From: Pachypanchax playfairii
Taxonomy: Eukaryota; Chordata; Actinopteri; Cyprinodontiformes; Aplocheilidae
Assembly: GCA_006937955.1 (NCBI GenBank)
Contig: SSNP01000020.1
Coordinates: forward strand, 602,072 to 666,071
Reading direction: 5' to 3'
Length of the DNA stretch: 64,000 bases
This document shows, one piece after another, positions 1 through 11,300 of this stretch. The first letter of the stretch is position 1. Every line of letters begins with the position of its first letter. The notes beneath the pieces were generated by a model, which saw nothing but the letters and a program-made list of their open reading frames with translations, did no database searches and was not told the origin of the DNA. A program made the position numbers and the translations under genes.

Positions 1-3000
1 ACTCAATCATGAGCAGCAGTTTCAATGTGTGTGTGGCTCTGGTTATAATCCCCATCCCCTCTGTATCACACCACCTTGTTCCTCCCTTTCTCCATGTTGT
101 CCCCGTTGGATGAGATGAGTTAGAGACTGAGCTGATGAAGCTTGTGCCTGTTTTTTACTTTCTCTAAAAGGATCACTGAGGTGCGAGAAACCTGAAATCA
201 ACACCTCATTTTCTGATCAGATACTTTCCGTTTAACTCAACAACTTGATGTAGCCAAATAAGGGCACAAAGCTGTGTTGCAAGCTCTAAAGAGACCTCGC
301 TGGTGTGTGTGTGAAGGGTGTGCTTTGATAGCCCTTGATGTGTGGGAGACACACATGGGCGGAGCTGAAAGTCTTCCTGACAACGCCTGTGGTCGTCTCA
401 GCTCAGTTCTCGGTTTTGTTTTTAGCTGACGGCTCTCGTGAAATGACTTTACCCACATGCAGTTTAAAGACTAGAAAAAAAAAATTCACTGTTGGCGTGG
501 AATCTCAGAAAAGGGGTTAAAAACATGTGAATGATTGTGAACTTACGGGGCTCCAAAACCACACGAAGGTGTAGGAACTGAGGACTGTGGTTTATGTTTG
601 ATTTAAACCCTCTTGAGTCAGTGAAGTTTGTCTCGGTTCAACAGGTTTCTGTTTGCAGTGGAAAGAAGGAGTCAATATAATATTTAAATGACTGATGTTT
701 GGGTTAAGGTGCATGTTTTTCAGTGCACTTCAAAGGGAAGAAAAACTTTAGAGGGTTTGAAATTTGATTGAAAACTGAATAACAAGAACCGTTTTTTCAT
801 ACTTAACTTCAATCCCTCAAACAGCAATGGTTGCGTATAAATCAGGTTTCTATCCTTCATTATTACATCACACACACCTGTATGTTGGAGCTGCTCAGGA
901 ATTTAAACAGATTTCAGTAGTGACACTCAGAGATGCTCCTTTTTAAAAGTTGAGTTCAGTTTAATCCTCTTGGGTTGCAAAAAATGAAAATTTGGTCTGA
1001 TTCTAACTGGTTTACATTCAGACTAATCTGTGCTTGTTTGGACTTTCTGATGCAATGATTGTGTTTACACTGACTTTTTTATTGATAGAGGACATTTTTT
1101 TTCAGTTGTCTTTATTAGTTTACATCCGACTGAAGCTTTGGTCTGCATCAATAACTAGTTTTACATTTGCAGAAGGCGTCATCCTCCCTGGGGTTCCTCA
1201 GGGTTTGTTCCCTTGTCCCTTGCACTTTAACTGTCATTTCGTTATACCATCCTAAAGCATCTGAATATAAACAGACAAACTGTTATACCTTTCCCTTTCC
1301 TCTAATGCTGTGAGTTCTATCGGTTTCATTAGAATATTAAACACTGAATATTTAAATTCAGTTTAAAACACGTCAGCAGATTTATATTCATAATGTCCAG
1401 ATTAAAACAGAAGCACTGTGAGTCACTGAATGGGTTAAACCCTTCAGACACGTATGGCCTTCTCACCATCATGTCTTCTTTGGTCTTCAGGTGCTGATTC
1501 TCCAGCTCTGATCAAAAACAGAGTCTTTTCAGCCACTTCTGATCCTTAAATGCTGTTTTAACTCTCAAAAATGACTCAAAATTCAGGTTTCTCATGTACA
1601 TAGCTTACTATCCGTACATGTATGTGTCTCTGTGTGCTTGTCCTGTTGCACACTGTCTTGCACAGTGGTGCCTCTTCTAATTCCCTGAAACCCTTTATTT
1701 TAATAACATTCAGGAAAACACTGGATATTCTGCTAAACATAAGATTAAAAGACAAAAAGAGTGTCAAGTTTCATTATTCTAGGTCACAGTATATTTTGTC
1801 GTCATTCTTTGGCTTCGCCCCAGATTTACCTTTCACGAGCCTTTGTGGCTCTTCCAGAAAAGGAAAGTGGGACAGCTTTCCTGCTATCAAATGATAAAAC
1901 ATCAGCCTCTGAAAAACAAATGAACCTATGTCACCAGGATGTTTTTACCATGAGTGTTCCTTTAGTTGTGGCCAGGAAGTATGATAATACTCATCAGTAA
2001 GTAACTGCATATTAAAGTTTAACCACAGGAAGGCAAAATCACTAGTGCTTACTATCAGAGTTTTATAGTCAGCAGCATGCATGACTCTGATCCAATAAGC
2101 AGACCTGCAGAGTGTATCACACCAGGTCCAACATGCAGACGATCCGGCCAGTGAACCTGAGACCTCATTCTCTTTAGACTTTTGTACAATGAAACAGTAA
2201 CCTCAGCTTATGAAACTGAGAGGTGCCTTCAAGTTTGTACAGAAGGCTCTAATGGTGATGGGCAACACCATGAGGGAGAATCAAGGTACCGTTTACATTG
2301 TTCCATGGCCCCCCCCTTTGGCTGTTTTTACTAATGCATATGTCCTAGAAAGTCAGTAAAAAGCACCATCTTATTGTCCAAAGGAAAAACAACAGGATGC
2401 TGCTTTCAGGACAAACAGGTGCACCTACATTTATTGGTGCACATTCACAATTACAAACAACAAAGAAAACTACCGTATATTGGCCAAAAAGCTCCAGTTT
2501 TGTCCCTCAGGTCCAAAAGATCTTCACCCAGAAATGATTTGTTTAATTCAAGTTTCTTCTAATGTTCTGACTGTAACAGCTGGTATGATCAGAAAGTGAC
2601 GTACCTTCACTCTGGAGTTGCACTCGGACGGTTTTCTGGTGTCCTTGGCTTTTTTTTTTTTACCCGGGGTTGTAATTCCTCTTGTGTCCACGTCCTGGGA
2701 CGTTGTCCTGCTACAGTCACATCAACTTTATACTGTTTAATAATATTATCAGCTGAGGTCACAGTCAAGTTTATTTATAAAGCACATTTAAAAACAATTA
2801 TGGCTGACCAAAGCGCTGTACAGTTAAATTTACATAGCACAGTGGACAACAGTTTTATGCACAACACACTTATATGCACAAATCATTTTGAGGTATCATA
2901 CATGCATCTCACTGAATATCACTATTTCTCACTGGTTGCCTGACCGTGCACCTCCGCTGGTGTTCTCCCACACACTGTTGCTGTTTGGTGCCTGGAACTG

Positions 3001-3456
3001 GACTGCCCTGGTGTCCAAGCACGCGTGTCTGGCTTTTGCCTGTAGCTGTCAGAGGATGGCCAAAAATGAATCCCCGATTTCTTCAGTGCAAAGTAGTGTC
3101 AAATGTAAAATCTGTTCTATGTGTTTTTAGTGCCCAATGTAACAGATCTATCTTATATTAAGTTCTTAATATCCAATATGGAAAATTGTTCTGTTACTTA
3201 CAGTGTCATAGTGGATCCACTCTACAAGTATAACTCGTTTTGTTTGAGTGTTTTGTTCTCTGGTTCACTTGTGGCTGAGTCATATCTTTCTTTTACCCTA
3301 ATATATTGTAATTGTGTTATTACACCATTTCTGATCATCTACTATCGATACCAAACATTGTTACTCGTGTTTACCGTCCAAATGACCACAGATGGATTTA
3401 ATGTACACAAATACTAAAATATCAATTGAAAATCAAGAATAAAAAAGCCCAAATTT
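1..3456. other. Intergenic, no gene recognised
   Basis: AT-rich sequence with only short chance reading frames in all six frames. One degraded interspersed repeat lies near 2.76-2.86 kb. I see no exon with family resemblance and no RNA gene. Confidence 0.6.
2755..2860. repeat. Short interspersed repeat fragment
   Basis: CAAGTTTATTTATAAAGCAC followed by ATTTAAAAACAATTATGGC and TGACCAAAGCGCTGTACAG is a widespread fish repeat pattern (TTTATTTATATAGCAC..AAAGYGCTGTACA). No coding content. Confidence 0.5.
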
Positions 3457-3940
3457 ATGTTTCTAAAAGGTGAAAACAATTAATCTACTGTAAAACTAAA
3501 ATCCTGAAATGAATGTCTGAACGCCGGTAGAAGAATGTAGGAGGAAATGGCGCCCTCTGGTGGACAACAGAAATAGCTGCAGCAGTGGATCGTTCAGGCG
3601 CCCTCTGGTGGACAAAAGAAGAAACTGCAGCAGTGGGTCATTCACGCGCCCTCTGGTGGACAAAAGAAGTAACTGCAGCAGTGGATCATTCAGACGCCCT
3701 CTGGTGGGCAACAGAAGTAACTGCAACACTGTCATTCAGACGCCCAGCGCTGGGCAGGACAAGTAGCTGGTCATTAACCACAGGTTTAGTTAATAGTAAT
3801 AAAATTCTTAAGACTTGATTCAAACTGCTAATATTAAATTATATTTATGTTTCTAAAAGGTGAAAACAATGAATCTACTGTAAAACTGAAATTCTGAAAT
3901 GAATGTCTGAACACTGGTACAAGAATGAAGGCGGAAATGG
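3457..3940. repeat. Duplicated ~95-bp leader of the 48-bp array
   Basis: The sequence TTTATGTTTCTAAAAGGTGA and what follows it (about 3457-3550) recurs at about 3842-3940 with few differences, each time running straight into the first CGCCCTCTGGTGG unit. A segment of about 390 bp (leader plus units) was therefore duplicated in tandem, followed by further unit expansion in the second block. Confidence 0.85.
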
Positions 3941-4318
3941 CGCCCTCTGGTGGACAACAGAAATAACTGCAGCAGTAGGTCATTCAGGCGCCCTCTGGTG
4001 GACATTAGAAGTAACTACAGCAGTGGATCATTCAGACGCCCTCTGGTGGACAAAAGAAGTAACTGCAGCAGTGGATCATTCAGATGCCCTCTGGTGGGCA
4101 ACAGAAGTAACTGCAGCAGTGGGTCATTTAGACGCCCTCTGGTGGGCAACAGAAATAACTGCAGCAGTGGGTCATTTAGACGCCCTCTGCTGGACAACAG
4201 AAGTAACTGCAGCAGTGGGTCATTTAGACGCCCTCTGCTGGACAACAGAAGTAACTGCAGCAGTGGGTCATTTAGACGCCCTCTGCTGGGACAACATAAG
4301 TAACTGCAGCAGTAGGTC
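3551..4318. repeat. 48-bp minisatellite, each full unit with a CTCF-type core
   Basis: There are twelve clear units at 48-bp spacing: 3551, 3599, 3647, 3695 (block 1), then 3941, 3989, 4037, 4085, 4133, 4181, 4229, 4277 (block 2). A degenerate unit lies at 3741. Each starts CGCCCTCTGGTGG or a close variant (TGCCC.., ..CTGCTGG), whose reverse complement fits CCASYAGRKGGCR. The rest of the unit is about ACAACAGAAGTAACTGCAGC followed by AGTGGGTCATTCAGA. Because 48 is divisible by 3, long meaningless frames run through it on both strands. Confidence 0.95.
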
Positions 4319-4384
4319 AGTCAGTCATTACTTCACATTACTGCCACGAGCTCCTAAAGTAAAGCTCCTTAATTCACATATCAG

Positions 4385-4510
4385 TTCTTTAAAGGGTCTG
4401 GTCATTGCTAACAGAGAAATATTTATAATTCAACTGGCTGATGATACTGCTCTCTTCCTGAAGGACACCTCGCAGGTATTACTGGCTATCGAAAGTATCC
4501 AGTTAATTTT
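4385..4510 (+). pseudogene. LINE-1 reverse-transcriptase fragment
   Basis: Plus-strand translation reads SSLKGLVIANREIFIIQLAD then DTALFLKDTSQVLLAIESIQ, matching the L1-type catalytic box (x-A-D-D followed by TALFLKD). Only about 40 codons survive, between the minisatellite and the Tc1 element. Confidence 0.65.
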
Positions 4511-4543
4511 ATTTTGGTTCTTTATTTACTTTGATCATATATA

Positions 4544-6146
4544 CAGTGGGGCAAAAAAGTATTTAGTCAGCCACCAATTGTGTAAGTTCTCCCACTTAAA
4601 AAGATCAGAGAGGCCTGTAATTTTCATCATAGGTATACCTCAACTATGAGAGACAAAATGAGGAAAAAAAAATCCAGAAAATCACATTGTCTGATTTTTA
4701 AAGAATTTATTTGCAAATTATGGTGGAAAATAAGTATTTGGTCACCTACAAACAAGTAAGATTTCTGGCTTTCACAGACCTGTAACTTCTTTAAGAGGCT
4801 CCTCGGTCCTCCACTCGTTACCTGTATTAATGGCACCTGTGTGAACTCCTTATCAGTATAAAAGACACCTGTCCACAACCTCAAACAGTCACGCTCCAAA
4901 CTCCACTATGGCCAAGACCAAAGAGCTGTCAAAGGACACCAGAAACAAAATTGTAGACCTTCACCAGGCTGGGAAGACTGAATCTGCAATAGGTAAGCAG
5001 CTTGGTGTGAAGAAATCAACTGTGGGAGCAATTATTAGAAAATGGAAGACATACAAGACCACTGATAATCTCCCTCGATCTGGGGCTCCACGCAAGATCT
5101 CACCCCGTGGGGTCAAAATGATCACAAGAACGGTGAGCAAAAGTCCCAGAACCACACGGAGGGACCTAGTGAATGACCTGCAGAGAGCTGGGACCAAAGT
5201 AACAAAGGCTACCATCAGTAACACACTACGCCGCCAGGGACTCAAATCCTGCAGTGCCAGACGTGTCCCCCTGCTGAAGCCAGGACACGTCCAGGCCCGT
5301 CTGCGGTTTGCTAGAGAGCATTTGGATGATCCAGAAGAGGATTGGGAGAACATCATATGGTCAGATGAAACCAAAATAGAACTTTTTGGTAGAAACTCAA
5401 CTTGTCGTGTTTGGAGGGGAAAGAATGCTGAGTTGGATCCAAAGAACACCATACCTACTGTAAAGCATGGGGGTGGAAACATCATGCTTTGGGGCTGTTT
5501 TTCTGCAAGGGGACCAGGACGACTGATCCGTGTAAAGGAAAGAATGAATGGGGCCATGTATCGTAAGATTTTGAGTGAAAACCTCCTTCCATCAGCAAGG
5601 GCATTGAAAATGAGACGTGGCTGGGTCTTTCAGCATGACAATGATCCCAAACACACCGCCCGGGCAACGAAGGAGTGGCTTCGTAAGAAGCATTTCAAGG
5701 TCCTGGAGTGGCCTAGCCAGTCTCCAGATCTCAACCCCATAGAAAATCTCTGGAGGGAGTTGAAAGTCCGTGTTGCCCAGCGTCAGCCCCAAAACATCAC
5801 TGCTCTAGAGGAGATCTGCATGGAGGAATGGGCCAAAATACCAGCAACAGTGTGTGAAAACCTTGTGAAGACTTACAGAAAACGTTTGACCTCTGTCATT
5901 GCCAACAAAGGCTATATAACAAAGTATTGAGATTAACTTTTGTTATTGACCAAATACTTATTTTCCACCATAATTTGCAAATAAATTCTTTAAAAATCAG
6001 ACAATGTGATTTTCTGGATTTTTTTTCCTCATTTTGTCTCTCATAGTTGAGGTATACCTATGATGAAAATTACAGGCCTCTCTGATCTTTTTAAGTGGGA
6101 GAACTTACACAATTGGTGGCTGACTAAATACTTTTTTGCCCCACTG
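4544..6146 (+). mobile_element. Tc1/mariner transposon, apparently intact
   Basis: The element is 1,603 bp, flanked by TA (4542-4543 and 6147-6148). Inverted terminal repeats of about 200 bp (4544-4743 and 5948-6146) begin CAGTGGGGCAAAAAAGTATT. Each long repeat contains the outer and inner segments expected of the IR/DR layout. One uninterrupted transposase gene lies between them. The near-perfect repeats and open frame indicate recent insertion. Confidence 0.95.
4908..5930 (+). CDS. Tc1-like DD34E transposase, full length (340 aa)
   Basis: The gene encodes a cut-and-paste transposase that acts in the nucleus on the flanking inverted repeats. It starts MAKTKELSKDTRNKIVD at the only plausible ATG. 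An N-terminal paired-type helix-turn-helix (about 1-110) is followed by a catalytic domain with Asp153 (IIWSDETK), Asp244 (QHDNDPKH) and Glu279 (LNPIENLW). The 34-residue gap between the last two is the Tc1 signature. No internal stop or shift is seen. It differs from the copy at 53-54 kb at only a few positions. Whether it is active is unknown. Confidence 0.93.
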   Translation: MAKTKELSKDTRNKIVDLHQAGKTESAIGKQLGVKKSTVGAIIRKWKTYKTTDNLPRSGAPRKISPRGVKMITRTVSKSPRTTRRDLVNDLQRAGTKVTKATISNTLRRQGLKSCSARRVPLLKPGHVQARLRFAREHLDDPEEDWENIIWSDETKIELFGRNSTCRVWRGKNAELDPKNTIPTVKHGGGNIMLWGCFSARGPGRLIRVKERMNGAMYRKILSENLLPSARALKMRRGWVFQHDNDPKHTARATKEWLRKKHFKVLEWPSQSPDLNPIENLWRELKVRVAQRQPQNITALEEICMEEWAKIPATVCENLVKTYRKRLTSVIANKGYITKY

Positions 6147-6148
6147 TA

Positions 6149-7807
6149 TACGTATGTAGAGATTTGTAACTAGCTTAGATTACAAAGCTGCATTGTCACC
6201 TTTCAAAGTTTCACCAGAAATGTTCTAGTTTTTCTCATCAACTTGATTTTCAGTATCACTTGTTCCGTCTGATCTTATTAAAAACTTTATTACCTTTGAA
6301 TTCTTCCAAGAATGCTGATAAATCATCCAGACAGGAAACTCATCTTTGATATATTCTTTTATTTTAACCCATGGGATTTAACTTTTACAGTGCATTTTCT
6401 TTACAACAATTATCCAGTGACATGTTTAGTCACCACTACTGATCAGATATCTGTATATTACATTTTTTTAGCTCCTCTTGAAGATTTGGACTTCATCAAC
6501 ACCGTGCAAAAAATCCCAAATATTACATAAAGTATAACCACAAAGGTTCACTAATTCAGTAATATCCCATCATTCTCATTTACCTAGCTCGACAAATTGT
6601 TAATCGATAGTTATCTCAGTGTTATTAAGCAGCTAAATGTCTGCACCATTAAATCAAACACAAATGAGGCCAATTAGAAATCTGCTGCTGTTCAGGGAAG
6701 TAAAAGGCTTAGAAAATAGACAAAACTAAATATGGCACAATTGGAACATCCAGTTGACAAAATGTTTCATTAAAGAAAAAAACTCCAGGTTTTCTGTTCA
6801 GTCCTTCTCTCTGAGTGGTCTGTGCCACCAGCTCGCCGTCTGAGGAGTCTTCAATCAGATGCAAGACCAGCTTCATGTGGACATGAAACAATTCAAACTA
6901 GAGACTCAGCATGGACCACCAAGAGGTCTCCCTCAGTCTCATCTCAGGAATCCAACAGCACGTTCAAACGTCTCCTTTACAGAAACCTGCTCTTCTCCAA
7001 CCTGCTTTCCTCTTCACACAAACAGTTTGTTCTCAGATCAATAATGTTGCAACATGGCTGCACTGCAGGAAAGCGCTGATAAAGACAAAACCACATAGAC
7101 TGTGCATACACAAAACTGAGAACCCATTGCAGCAATAAACATTGAAATGACCCACTGAATCCACATGAACAGAAACTCCATCCAGTCATCCCAGCGTCTT
7201 ACATTCTGGCTCCAAAAAAATAAGATGCAAAAGCAAAGTAAACAGCAGATTTCTCCCTTTAACTCAAGTTTGGTCTCTCAAACTCACAACAGCTAGTAGT
7301 GCACAAAATATGAATACAAAATTAGACTTTTTTTAAATACTGTAGCAGCAACTCTTTTAAATTTGAAAACTTCCAGTAGTGAGGGTGGAGGCTTTGGAGT
7401 CCTCGACACATGGAAGTGTGAGCGATTGTCCTCTGAAGAGCAGGACAGTGTCTGTCAAGAGGTTGCAGCTGTGGGGGGACAAAGGTAGGTGGACAGGACC
7501 CTGTTGGAGGACAGAGCCATGTGGGGGCAACAGGACACTGCAGCGCTCCAGGCTATGAAATGTCTCAGCAGGAGGGGGCTGGTTCTGCAGGAACTGCCCT
7601 CCTTCCCCTAAAATCACTACCTGCTAATATACTCCCAACTCTTCCAGTCACAGAGCATCTCTCTCTCCCTTATCACTCAACACCCCCCACCCCCCCACCC
7701 CACCGCAGCCAAAACAACAGCAGGTTGAGGTTGCAACCGGGCGCTTGGCTCATCGTCCAAAACGATCAGGACAGAGCAGAGGCGTCTCACGCTTCACTGT
7801 TCATCTC
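6149..7807 (-). other. mtmr4 3' UTR and downstream flank
   Basis: The stretch follows the mtmr4 stop on the minus strand. No coding exon seen. Minus-strand AATAAA signals occur at 6358-6363 and 6287-6292, about 1.5 kb after the stop, a plausible 3' UTR end; which is used is unknown. Confidence 0.4.
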
Positions 7808-8388
7808 TCAGCTGGAAGCTGTGGCAATGGCCTTCTTAAGCTGCTGGCTGCGGATCTCGCGGGTGCGGCACTCCAGGAGCAGGTCATAGCAGGTATTACA
7901 CACCAACACCGGGTCGTACAGCTGCTGGTCCGGGATGGGCAGCTTCAGGTGACAACAGTCTTTACAGAACACATTACCGCAGTTCCTAAAAAAGAACAGA
8001 ACAACGAAAATTTAGATTATTGTCTGTTCTTTATAATTTAAAATTACTTCAACTTCATCAGTCTTTTTGGTAAACTTCATACAGTGAAGTTACTGAAGAT
8101 ATGAGATTTAAACACGTACATGGGGAGTATGTGCTGATGACTCATTTTGACTCAGTATCTGACTGATTTAAAAGTTACTGAGTGTTCGAAGGTCAGTGAA
8201 CTGCGCAGCCAGATGGAGACGCTACATCTAATAATTATTTATGTCAGTAACACAGACAGACTCTGAAATCATGTTAATAATAACGTAACAAAGACCCACC
8301 TGCAGTGATGACGTCTCTTGGCTATCCAGAACTCACAGTCACAGTTGAAACAATGGGAGGCCATGTGGTCGGGCACCCACCTCGTGAC
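7808..8388 (-). CDS. mtmr4: mtmr4 FYVE zinc-finger exons (last two coding exons)
   Basis: Exons 8300-8388 and 7808-7985 together encode a FYVE finger. It shows the WVPD entry motif (Trp1112), the RRHHCRNCG basic patch that grips PI3P, and the paired cysteines CFNCDC, CRNCG, CKDC and CNTC. The protein ends in ATASS followed by TGA at 7808-7810. The splice falls inside the Arg codon of HHCRNC. A FYVE finger tethers the phosphatase to endosomal PI3P; unusually for the family, MTMR4's finger also has basic residues in the RRHHCR turn that fit canonical PI3P binding. Confidence 0.93.
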
Positions 8389-11300
8389 CTACACACACAC
8401 AACAGTGAGTGATATTAGACGGTGGCGGTCGGGCAGGAAACAGGGAAGAACAGAGCTGCATGAGAGCTGCTGACCTCAGTGTCCTTGCGCTCCACTCGGT
8501 CCCAGCTGCCTTCAGACAGACGGTCCTCACTGTGGGTGGAGACTGAATCCTCCTCGTTGCTGTTGTCCGACTCACGCAGACATGTCTGAATCAGAGCAGA
8601 GAGAAATCAGGAGAACATGTTGGAAAATAATACAAGACAAAGAATTATAAAATAAAAGACCAGGATACATTATGGATGTTTGGGTTATAAAAAACAGAAA
8701 AAAAAAAAAACACTCACAATGTCATCCTCATAGTCGATGTCTGGTTCAGAGGGAGGACTCTCATACTGTTTACTCTCCAGTCTCAACTGCAGCTGTCGCA
8801 CCTGCTGCCGTAGCACCTCCACTTCCTGCTTGTAACCAGCTTCGATTTGTCGAAGTCTCTGCTGCACAGCGTCCATCGGCACAGGCAGTCCATCGTCGTC
8901 AAGATAAGCAGGAGTCTGCGGAGGAGGAGGAGTGCTGGAAGCAGGTGGTGAGGAATACGATGCTGGCAGGAACTGATGGCCTGCCAGAGAGTAGTTATTG
9001 AGGGCAGCAACTGCAGGACCACACAGGCCGTTGTAACCTGCAGTCCTGGGACAACACAGAGCCTCCCGGCGGCAGCACTGGGGTCCGGCGGCAGCGGCGA
9101 AGCCCTGTGCACGCAGGAGTTTACTAGCAAGCCGGCAACCCTGGTAGGTGTTGGGCTGAAGAACTCTGATTACACCAGAACGGCTGCAGGCAGACCGAAC
9201 CAGACCCTGGACGCTGTCCCAGTGAGAGCCGAGCAGGGACAAGTCTGAGAGCTGGCTCTGGGAGGTTAGATGGCGGCTCAGTAGCTGGGTGCAGTCTGAA
9301 GGAGCTGCAGAAACCATCACCATTCTGTCTCTTCCTTTCACTACATCTGTCCTCATGTCCTCCTTCTCTTTCTGGGGGTAAACCTGCAGCTGCTCCTCAT
9401 CACTGAAATGGTTCTGAGGAGGCTGCTGAGTTGCAGCAGAAAGCAGGGAAGGCCCTCCCTCATCTGTGAGCGTCTCCGTGGAGTCCTCCATGGGAACAGT
9501 TTGCTGCTTTAGAGTCAGCAGACTGGCAGGTTGTGGGACGCCGTTTGTCTGATCATCAGGGTGTCCGTTTAGCAGCGGGGTGGGGGTACTGGCTGCAGGT
9601 TGGGTGTCCTTGCAGGGGAGAGGTAAGCACGGATCTGGTTTATGGGTGGGTGACGTGGTGTTCTCAGCAGTCCTACAGGGGCTCTGAGTCTCCAGAGGAG
9701 GTGGTGGGAGTGGAGGGTCTGTGATCAGAGGCAAAGCTTGGTGGAGGATTGGAGTGGGACAGGCAGTGTGTGAGCACGTGAGTGTGGCATTCACATCATC
9801 AGAGACAGGGGGAAGAGGTGGAGACGGCGAGGGCTGAGTGGTACAGGTCTCCCCCAGTTTGTCTTCAGAACACTCTACTCCTGGAACATCCTCTGGGTTC
9901 TGGACAGAATCCTGCTCATCTGACTGGCCCTCCATACTTGTATCAGCTGCTACCTCCTCAGAGGTGTCTGAGGACGTGTCTTCAGAAGCAGGCGAGGGCT
10001 CCAGCACAGAACGACCCTCCTGGCAGTGCTTATTGAGATTAGGATCACTGGATGTTCGGGTAAGAGGGAACCCGTTCTCAATGGCTGACAGCAAGTTGTC
10101 CATGGAACGAGTCTTGGGAAGCCTGCACATCAGAGGTTTGTTTTATAGTCACACAAACAGAGAAGACAATGAATCAATTCTCCATCTGAGACTCTAGAGG
10201 GCAGTCTAACACTTCAACATATAAGAACTCTGGTCAGATTAGATCAGATGTTCATCAAGTATTCATACCTGTCCAGAGAGCGGGAGGTGAGCTCGTCTCC
10301 CATCACACAGGGAGGCAGGTAGAGCTCAACAGATTCATCAACTGCTGTACAGGGGGAGGAGGTGGGCAGGTAAACAGCTGTCCACAGCTGCAGCGCTCGG
10401 GTATGACAGACTGGCTGCAGCACCTGGCAGACAACGAGTGACAAGGACAAGCACGTGAGATCAGTGCAGAGTAATGATGGTGTCATTCTATCAGCTGAGT
10501 TTTAGATGTTTGTGTGATCAGAGTTTACAGACGTAAACCGCCGACGTAAGCCTCACCAGATCTATGATTTATGAATATTATAACTTTTCCTTTTGGAAAC
10601 CAGAAGTACAAGAATTTAACATCTAAATTTACTACAAAATCCTCTTTAACACCTTTAAAGAGACTCTCAGGATTTAAACATTTAAGCTCAGTCCCAACAG
10701 GTTTTCAATAGATAATAAACTACAACAAGGTTGGATGATCTGCTGTTACCACATCATGACACGGGACGTAGAGGAAGTTCTGGAAGTTTTTGTTCCCGGT
10801 ACGGAGAAGCGACCACACAGAGCAGGTACGTTTGTAGATATTCTTTGCCTCCCTCTCACGAGCATTGTTGCACAAGAAGGTGCCATAAAGACAGGAGTAT
10901 GTGTGCTGCACCAGCTTGACCTGGAGGAAAGAAGATTCAGGTCAGGTCTGTGTTACAGATGAATTATGGGAAATATCTGACAACAAACAAATGAAATATA
11001 TGATCTCATGTTATTCTACACCTGTACAGAGAGAATGTAATTATTAGACAAGCAGAGTAGGCTGAACAACCACTCACCAGGAAGGCCTCGTTGAACTCAA
11101 ACAGACAGGGGAACTGTTTGAGCAGCTGGTGAACGCAGTCGAGCCACTGCAGGAAGACGGGACACTGCTCGCTTACGTCATCGCTGTTCTCCTGGTGGCC
11201 ACACCGGTCCCCAAACTTATGCCCATAATCCAACCACTCGGTCTCCACAAGCACCTGGAAGCCCTGCAGACAACACGTATTCAACACTTAGGAACCTAAA

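Noticed and set aside
3551..4318. CRISPR array
   Set aside because: Units are contiguous with no unique spacers and the DNA is vertebrate; the same holds for the 26-, 36- and 41-bp arrays.
3903..4649. Long open frame of 248 codons
   Set aside because: It is the 48-bp minisatellite (divisible by 3) read through into an L1 fragment and the Tc1 end; no gene.
4961..5557. 198-codon minus-strand frame inside the Tc1 element
   Set aside because: It is the shadow of the transposase gene; an equal frame occurs in the second copy.
8672..9248. Plus-strand frames opposite the mtmr4 linker exon
   Set aside because: Antisense shadows of coding sequence with no splice or family support.
10188..10202. CTCTAGAGGGCAG as another CTCF site
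   Set aside because: Two mismatches to the core consensus; too weak.
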